Below are positions 20,993 through 25,753 of a DNA stretch of 25,753 bases, piece by piece. The stretch is from a virus. Where the stretch lies: positions 1-25,753 of IMG/VR virus record IMGVR_UViG_3300009593_000107. One strand, written 5' to 3'. The notes below the pieces were generated by a model. The model searched no databases and was not told where the DNA came from. It saw only the letters and a program-made list of their open reading frames with translations. A program made the position numbers and the translations under genes. How positions within the stretch are numbered: the stretch's first letter is position 1; every line of letters starts with the position of its first letter.

Positions 20993-23900
20993 ATGGCTGA
21001 ATTTAAACTAGGTAGAATTAGATTTGTATGGAAAGGTGCATGGGCGGCATCTACAACCTATTATAAAGACGATATTGTCAGACACGGCGGAAGAACTTAC
21101 TATTGTTCAGTTGGACATACATCAACTACACTATTCACAACAGACGAAGCTACAAAATGGAATTTATTTGCTGATGGTCAAGCATGGCAAGGCGACTGGG
21201 TAGCAGGAACTTACTACAAACAAAATGATATTGTTAAGTATGGTGGTTACCTATATGTTGCAAACACGGCTCACACAGCAGAAGCTGATGGTGGAAGTGC
21301 TGGAAAATTAGAAACTGATCAAGCTAAATGGGATTTATTCGCAGAAGGTTTTGATTGGAAAAACTTATGGACAGTTGCAACAACTTACAAAGTAAATGAC
21401 ATAGTAAAATATGGTTCAACAATTTATCTTTGTAAAACAGCACATACTTCAAGTGCAACTTTTGCCGCTGACTCAGATGGTTTAGAAGCCGACCAGGCTA
21501 AATGGGATATCTTTTCAAAAGGTATTGACTGGAAAACAGATTGGACAATAGCAACAAAATACAGAGTTAACGACACAGTACGTTACGGTGGACAACTTTA
21601 TATTTGTAACGAAGGTCACTTATCAGCATCAAGTTTAGCATTAGGTTTAGAAGCGGATCAAAGTAAATGGGATTACGCACACAAAGGAATTGAATACAAA
21701 TCAGTTCACGCAACTACAACAAGATATAAAGTTAACGACATTGTTAAGTACGGTGGCGGACTATGGATTTGTACAAGAGAACATACATCAGGTGCAACTA
21801 ACCTAGCAAGTGATAATGCAGTAACAGGCGTTGTTGCAACAGTAGGATCAATTAGTGCCGCAGATGCAACAAGAACAGCTGGAACTTACAAAGACGTTGG
21901 AGGTTCATCAGGTGGTTCAGGTACAGGACAAAGATTTACTATTGTTATTGATGGTAGTGGAGCGGCAACAGTTACAGTAACTAATGGCGGTTCAGGACAC
22001 TCTGCATCAGATGTAATTACAGTAACAAACGGATTTATTGGAGGCACAGGTGCTTCTTTAACTTTTAATGTTGCAACGATAACACAAACAACAAACTGGT
22101 CACAGTTTGTTCCAGGTTTAGAATTTGAAGACAGTTGGTCAAGTGCAACAAGTTACCAACCAGGTGACTTTGTAACTTACGGTGGTTACTCTTATGTTGC
22201 AAAAACAAATCACACTAACGTTGTTCCATATAACAATGCGGCAACTTGGGATTTATTTACAACTGGATTTAGTTTAAAAGGTGACTATGCAAGTGCAACA
22301 GCGGCAGTTAACGGTACAACATCAAGTACAACTGCATTAGTTGTTGACGGAAACGTTGGAACTATTGTACAAGGCATGGTAGTAACTGGTACAGGTATTT
22401 CTGGAACAGTAACAGTACAAACAGTAACAGATCAAAACAATTTAGTATTAAGTTCAGCACAAAGTTTAACTAACGATGTTGCTTTATCTTTTAACACAGC
22501 ATACAGAACAGGTGATGTTGTTAGAGTTGGTGGTTACACTTACTTAAACATAGCTGACTCAACAGGTAACAGACCACCGAATACAACTTACTGGGAAAAA
22601 CTTAACGAAGGTATTAACTGGAGAGATACTTGGACTAACGCAACTGCTTACGATGTAGGTGATGCTGTTAGAGGTATTAACAATGTTAACTCTTATATTT
22701 GTATAACTGCACACACATCAGATCAAGTTTCTGCACAAAACAGACCAGATCAAGATGTTGACGGTAGTGAATGGAAATTAATTTCAGGTGGTGCAGAGTC
22801 AGGCAACTTAACAACTGCTGGTGACTTATTGTACTACGGTGGATCAGGACCAACTAGATTACCAGTTGGTGTTGCAGGACAGGTATTAAAAGTAAATGAT
22901 GAAGGTAATGCTCCGGAATGGTCATATTTTGGACAAGTAGATCAAGTTTACTACGTAGGTAAAAACGGTGCAGACAATCCAGCACCAGGATCAGGTGTTA
23001 CTATTGATAAACCTTGGAAAACTTTAAGACACGCATTACAAGAAATTAGATTTGGTCCAAGAAATCCAATAGCAAAAGACATTTTAGTAAGAAACAAAGA
23101 ATTCGTTATGCGTGAAGCTGGTGAAGAATATCCAGCATGGCAAGTTGCAAATGCTGGTGGATCTGGTATTTGGAATGGTTACTCACATACAGTTGCAAAA
23201 TGTAGAAGAGATATTGGCTACATTATGGACGCAATTATTTGGGATATTGGACATGGTGGTAATGAACGTTCAAGAGAGATGGCAGAAACTTTCTTTAAAG
23301 CAGGTGGTGGAAGTTATATTTCAGGACAAACTGCACAAACAGTTGAAGTTATCAATTACGCAAACACAATGTTACAAAGAATTGTACAGAACTTAACTGT
23401 TACAACAAATTATCAATCACTTAATAGTGCTTCTAATGTAGTTACACAATATACTCCAGCAAGTACAACTCCTGAATCAGGATTAACAACAGTAATTGCT
23501 AGTTTAATAGGAATTATAACTGAAGTTATTACAGCTGGAAACTTAACAGGACTAGATCCTTTAGTAAAACCAAATACAACATTATTTGTTAAAACAGGAC
23601 AGTACACAGAAGTACTTCCATTAATTATTCCTGCGGATTGTGCCGTTGTTGGTGACGAACTACGTTCAACTGACATTGGTGTTTACCCAACAGGAACTAC
23701 TTTAGTAAATGATGCTACACTTAATATGGCGGCAATCGTTAGATTAAAAGCTATTATGAGTGATTTAATTTTAGGAAATGCAATTACAAAAACACCAGCA
23801 GGTGCAATGGTTAAAGTTGATACTTTTGGTGCCGCTGATGCAAGTAGAACAGCAGGTACATACAATGGTGTTGCTGGATCAAGTGCAGGATCAGGTACAG

Positions 23901-25753
23901 TAGGAACGTTTAACGTAACTGTTGATGCTTCAACTGGTAATGTTTCAAATGTAGAAATAGTAACAGGTGGATCAGGACACGCAGTTAATGACACAATAAC
24001 TATTCAAGATAGTGCATTAGGTAGCGGTGGTGCGGCAAACTTTACTTTTGACGTTGCCGAAATTGCTACAGGTAATACACAAACTCAAGTTACAGCTAAT
24101 CCAGATGGTGACGCAACTTCAGTAACTAATACAAATTTATTATGGGATGACATTACTAACAAAATTAACTTTGGTGTTAACGGTGTAGGTTCAGATGTTA
24201 CAGTAACAGGACAAACTACAACTAACGGCAGAGAAGGTGATGTTTATGCTAGAGGCAGAATTTATGCTAACATAGATTTCTTAATATATGAAGGACAAGA
24301 ATACATTAAAGCTAACAATACAAAAATGTATATGGAGAAAGAAGCAACTTATGGTTCTACTCACGATGCAAAATGTAGAGATGATTTAAAACGTTTCATC
24401 AGAGCAATCCTTTGGGATTTAGAAAACTACGGAAACTATCAATCAGTGTTAGCGGCAAGATATCTTGTAAATGCAATCCAAGGATCTGCACTAGAAGATA
24501 TGTTCTACATGGAAAACGGTACTGGTTTAAGAAACTGTACAGTTAGAGGATTAAGTGGTGCGTTAGGAAGTGCAAATGCTTATGGAACTAAACGTCCAAC
24601 AGCAGGTGCTTTTGTTTCACTTAACCCAAGTTGGGGACCAGCAGATTCAAGAGCTTGGATTACTACAAGATCTCCATACGTACAAAACTGTACAACTTTT
24701 GGAACTAAATGTATTGGATTAAAAATTGACGGTGATATTCACTCAGGCGGTAATGACTCTATTGTTGCTAACGACTTTACACAGGTACTTGATGAAGGTA
24801 TAGGTTGTTGGGTAACTAACTTAGGTAGAGCAGAGCTTGTTTCCGTGTTCTCATACTACGGACACATAGGATACCTAGCAGAAAACGGTGGAAAAATTAG
24901 AGCAACAAACGGTAACAGTTCATATGGTGACTTTGGATGTGTTGCTGAAGGTGTTGACTTAACAGAAACTCCAATTGAAGCGTGGGTTGATAACAGATCA
25001 TTTGATGCTTTAGTAGGAGCAACAATAACAGATAACAATAATATTATTGCACTAGAATACACTCATGCAGGAAGAGATTATAATGTATCATCTACTACAA
25101 TTAGTTTAAGTGGTGATGGTTATGGCGTAACAGGATTAACTCCTGTTGTTGTAACAGGTGGTTTAATGGAAGTTAGACTAACAGGTAACTCAGCTACATT
25201 TGGTGGTGCAGACTATAAAACTGCAACTAACACTCCACAAACAGGTGACACTACAAGCATTACATTATCAAACACTGATGTAGCCTTAAGTGCGGCGTAT
25301 GTTGGAATGGCTGTATTCATTACAGGCGGTAAAGGTGCTGGACAATATGGTTATGTTGACACATACAACGCAGGTACAAAAGTTGCGGCAATTAAAAAAT
25401 ATTCAGATAACACAGCAGGTTGGGATCAAATTATAAATGGTAGAGCTATTGAGGCTTCATTAGATAATACTACGGTTTATAGTGTTGAACCAAGAGTTAC
25501 TGTAAGTGCTCCAGGAAATGATGGATCAACAGCAGTATCAACTGCATTATGTAGAGCCAAAGTAGCAGATGGAAAAATTAGTGAAGTAAGAATTATACAC
25601 CCAGGTGCTTCTTATACAGCGGCTCCAACTATAACATTTACAGATCCAAACAATACAGCAGATGCTCCATTAGAAACATTTATTGGAGATGGTGTATTAG
25701 GTCAACCAGCATTTACTTCAAGAGGTACAGGATTTACAACTTTAAGTGCAACA
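20993..25753 (+). CDS. Giant modular fibre/adhesin B, paralogue of A (3' end outside window)
   Basis: Open in frame from the ATG at 20993 to the last base (1587 codons) with no stop, so the C-terminus is missing. The N-terminus MAEFKLGRIRFVWKGAWAASTTYYKDDIVRHGG is clearly homologous to fibre A (MAQFNLARIRYNWK...). Eight CBM-like repeats follow to about residue 600; repeats 5 and 7 are interrupted by foreign modules. Next is a joint (YYGGSGPTRLPVGVAGQVLKV), then a pectate-lyase-like beta-helix (VYYVGKNGADNPAPGSGVTIDKPWKTLRHAL; LFVKTGQYTEVLPLIIPADCAVVGDELRST). The stacked turns VQNCTTFGTKCIGLKIDG, SIVANDFTQVL, GRAELVSVFSYYGHIGY and GGKIRATNGNSSYG align closely with A. A second host-binding fibre with different sugar specificity is likely. 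Confidence 0.85.
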   Translation, partial: MAEFKLGRIRFVWKGAWAASTTYYKDDIVRHGGRTYYCSVGHTSTTLFTTDEATKWNLFADGQAWQGDWVAGTYYKQNDIVKYGGYLYVANTAHTAEADGGSAGKLETDQAKWDLFAEGFDWKNLWTVATTYKVNDIVKYGSTIYLCKTAHTSSATFAADSDGLEADQAKWDIFSKGIDWKTDWTIATKYRVNDTVRYGGQLYICNEGHLSASSLALGLEADQSKWDYAHKGIEYKSVHATTTRYKVNDIVKYGGGLWICTREHTSGATNLASDNAVTGVVATVGSISAADATRTAGTYKDVGGSSGGSGTGQRFTIVIDGSGAATVTVTNGGSGHSASDVITVTNGFIGGTGASLTFNVATITQTTNWSQFVPGLEFEDSWSSATSYQPGDFVTYGGYSYVAKTNHTNVVPYNNAATWDLFTTGFSLKGDYASATAAVNGTTSSTTALVVDGNVGTIVQGMVVTGTGISGTVTVQTVTDQNNLVLSSAQSLTNDVALSFNTAYRTGDVVRVGGYTYLNIADSTGNRPPNTTYWEKLNEGINWRDTWTNATAYDVGDAVRGINNVNSYICITAHTSDQVSAQNRPDQDVDGSEWKLISGGAESGNLTTAGDLLYYGGSGPTRLPVGVAGQVLKVNDEGNAPEWSYFGQVDQVYYVGKNGADNPAPGSGVTIDKPWKTLRHALQEIRFGPRNPIAKDILVRNKEFVMREAGEEYPAWQVANAGGSGIWNGYSHTVAKCRRDIGYIMDAIIWDIGHGGNERSREMAETFFKAGGGSYISGQTAQTVEVINYANTMLQRIVQNLTVTTNYQSLNSASNVVTQYTPASTTPESGLTTVIASLIGIITEVITAGNLTGLDPLVKPNTTLFVKTGQYTEVLPLIIPADCAVVGDELRSTDIGVYPTGTTLVNDATLNMAAIVRLKAIMSDLILGNAITKTPAGAMVKVDTFGAADASRTAGTYNGVAGSSAGSGTVGTFNVTVDASTGNVSNVEIVTGGSGHAVNDTITIQDSALGSGGAANFTFDVAEIATGNTQTQVTANPDGDATSVTNTNLLWDDITNKINFGVNGVGSDVTVTGQTTTNGREGDVYARGRIYANIDFLIYEGQEYIKANNTKMYMEKEATYGSTHDAKCRDDLKRFIRAILWDLENYGNYQSVLAARYLVNAIQGSALEDMFYMENGTGLRNCTVRGLSGALGSANAYGTKRPTAGAFVSLNPSWGPADSRAWITTRSPYVQNCTTFGTKCIGLKIDGDIHSGGNDSIVANDFTQVLDEGIGCWVTNLGRAELVSVFSYYGHIGYLAENGGKIRATNGNSSYGDFGCVAEGVDLTETPIEAWVDNRSFDALVGATITDNNNIIALEYTHAGRDYNVSSTTISLSGDGYGVTGLTPVVVTGGLMEVRLTGNSATFGGADYKTATNTPQTGDTTSITLSNTDVALSAAYVGMAVFITGGKGAGQYGYVDTYNAGTKVAAIKKYSDNTAGWDQIINGRAIEASLDNTTVYSVEPRVTVSAPGNDGSTAVSTALCRAKVADGKISEVRIIHPGASYTAAPTITFTDPNNTADAPLETFIGDGVLGQPAFTSRGTGFTTLSAT
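21851..22084 (+). repeat. Shared 'SAADA-NGG-VATI' module, copy 2 (inside a CBM repeat)
   Basis: About 78 residues (ISAADATRTAGTYKDVGG...FTIVIDGSGAATVTVTNGGSGHSASDVITVTNGFIGGTGASLTFNVATIT). It lies between the HTS and closing NWSQF parts of CBM repeat 5, so it is a domain inserted into a domain. Confidence 0.78.
22309..22494 (+). repeat. Second type of beta module inserted in CBM repeat 7
   Basis: About 62 residues (VNGTTSSTTALVVDGNVGTIVQGMVVTGTGISGTVTVQTVTDQNNLVLSS...LSF) separate the opening KGDYASATA from the AYRTGDVVR continuation of repeat 7. The VDGNxGTIxxGMxVTGTGI pattern occurs in other phage virion proteins as a stand-alone beta unit. Confidence 0.65.
23825..24067 (+). repeat. Shared 'SAADA-NGG-VATI' module, copy 3 (inside the beta-helix)
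   Basis: About 81 residues (FGAADASRTAGTYNGVAGSSAGSGTVGTFNVTVDASTGNVSNVEIVTGGSGHAVNDTITIQDSALGSGGAANFTFDVAEIA) placed within the beta-helix part of fibre B after a GAMVKVD turn. Confidence 0.77.

Larger units (their letters stand above)
21029..22794 (+). repeat. Eight CBM5/12-like repeats in giant fibre B, two with insertions
   Basis: Same repeat type as in fibre A. Copies 1-4 and 6 are plain (HGGRTYYCSVGHTS, KYGGYLYVANTAHTA, KYGSTIYLCKTAHTS, RYGGQLYICNEGHLS, TYGGYSYVAKTNHTN). Copy 5 (KYGGGLWICTREHTSGATNLASDN) is split by the shared module before its closing NWSQFVPG. Copy 7 is split near its start by another beta module, then continues at AYRTGDVVRVGGYTYLNI. Copy 8 is RDTWTNATAYDVGDAVR. Confidence 0.8.

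Noticed and set aside
15674-22794. CRISPR-like or satellite DNA repeats in the fibre genes
   Set aside because: The repeats are conserved at protein level with variable length and diverged DNA, so they are protein domains.

Overview
The window is a stretch of the virion-structure (late) region of a T4-like myovirus, almost certainly a marine one. The core is the T4-order head module gp20 (portal), small proteins, gp21 (prohead protease), gp22 (scaffold), gp23 (major capsid). Intergenic gaps carry T4-type late promoters (TATAAATA or one-base variants), and the downstream proteins resemble the modular fibre and virion proteins of marine T4-like phages. All genes are on the + strand, the DNA is AT-rich, and there are no integrases, transposases, tRNAs or CRISPR arrays. 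The sequence alone does not settle the host; picocyanobacteria or SAR11-type alphaproteobacteria are the obvious candidates.

Layout. 1-1734: 3' part of a tape-measure-like protein. 1743-8477: head module (portal, an 81-aa conserved protein, a DUF115/MptE-like protein, an acidic prohead-core protein, protease, scaffold, compact 388-aa capsid protein), closed by a strong UUCG-loop terminator (8509-8538). 8542-8831: a late promoter, a glutamine (Downstream-peptide/glnA-type) riboswitch aptamer and a 65-aa basic ORF. 8832-9252: a gene-free 421-nt gap with a sigma70-like promoter, a folded untranscribed-or-noncoding stretch, a late promoter and a three-way-junction leader RNA whose first helix starts at the predicted +1. 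9253-15638: nine small and medium virion proteins, including two paralogous 480-490-aa beta-rich fibre-like proteins and two paralogous 110-aa proteins. 15638-20959 and 20993-25753 (runs off the window): two giant paralogous fibre/adhesin proteins, each with eight carbohydrate-binding-module-like repeats followed by a beta-helix; the first also has a BNR/Asp-box-like section.

How it works together: the first block builds the prohead (acidic core protein and gp22 fill it, gp20 starts it, gp21 matures it by cutting after L/I-x-E sites, gp23 forms the shell). The second block supplies accessory virion and host-recognition proteins. Late promoters ahead of most transcription units imply sigma-gp55-type late timing. 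The riboswitch cassette between the blocks would link one small phage protein to cellular glutamine, and so to host nitrogen status.

Two sequence-wide or hidden signals stand out. First, I found no occurrence of GCAGC or GCTGC (GCWGC) in the window although Ala-Ala codon pairs are very common; these pairs always use GCG or GCC as the first codon. Second, the fibre gene at 13430 appears to be cut short by a one-base frameshift that separates it from the conserved C-terminal tail of its paralogue.
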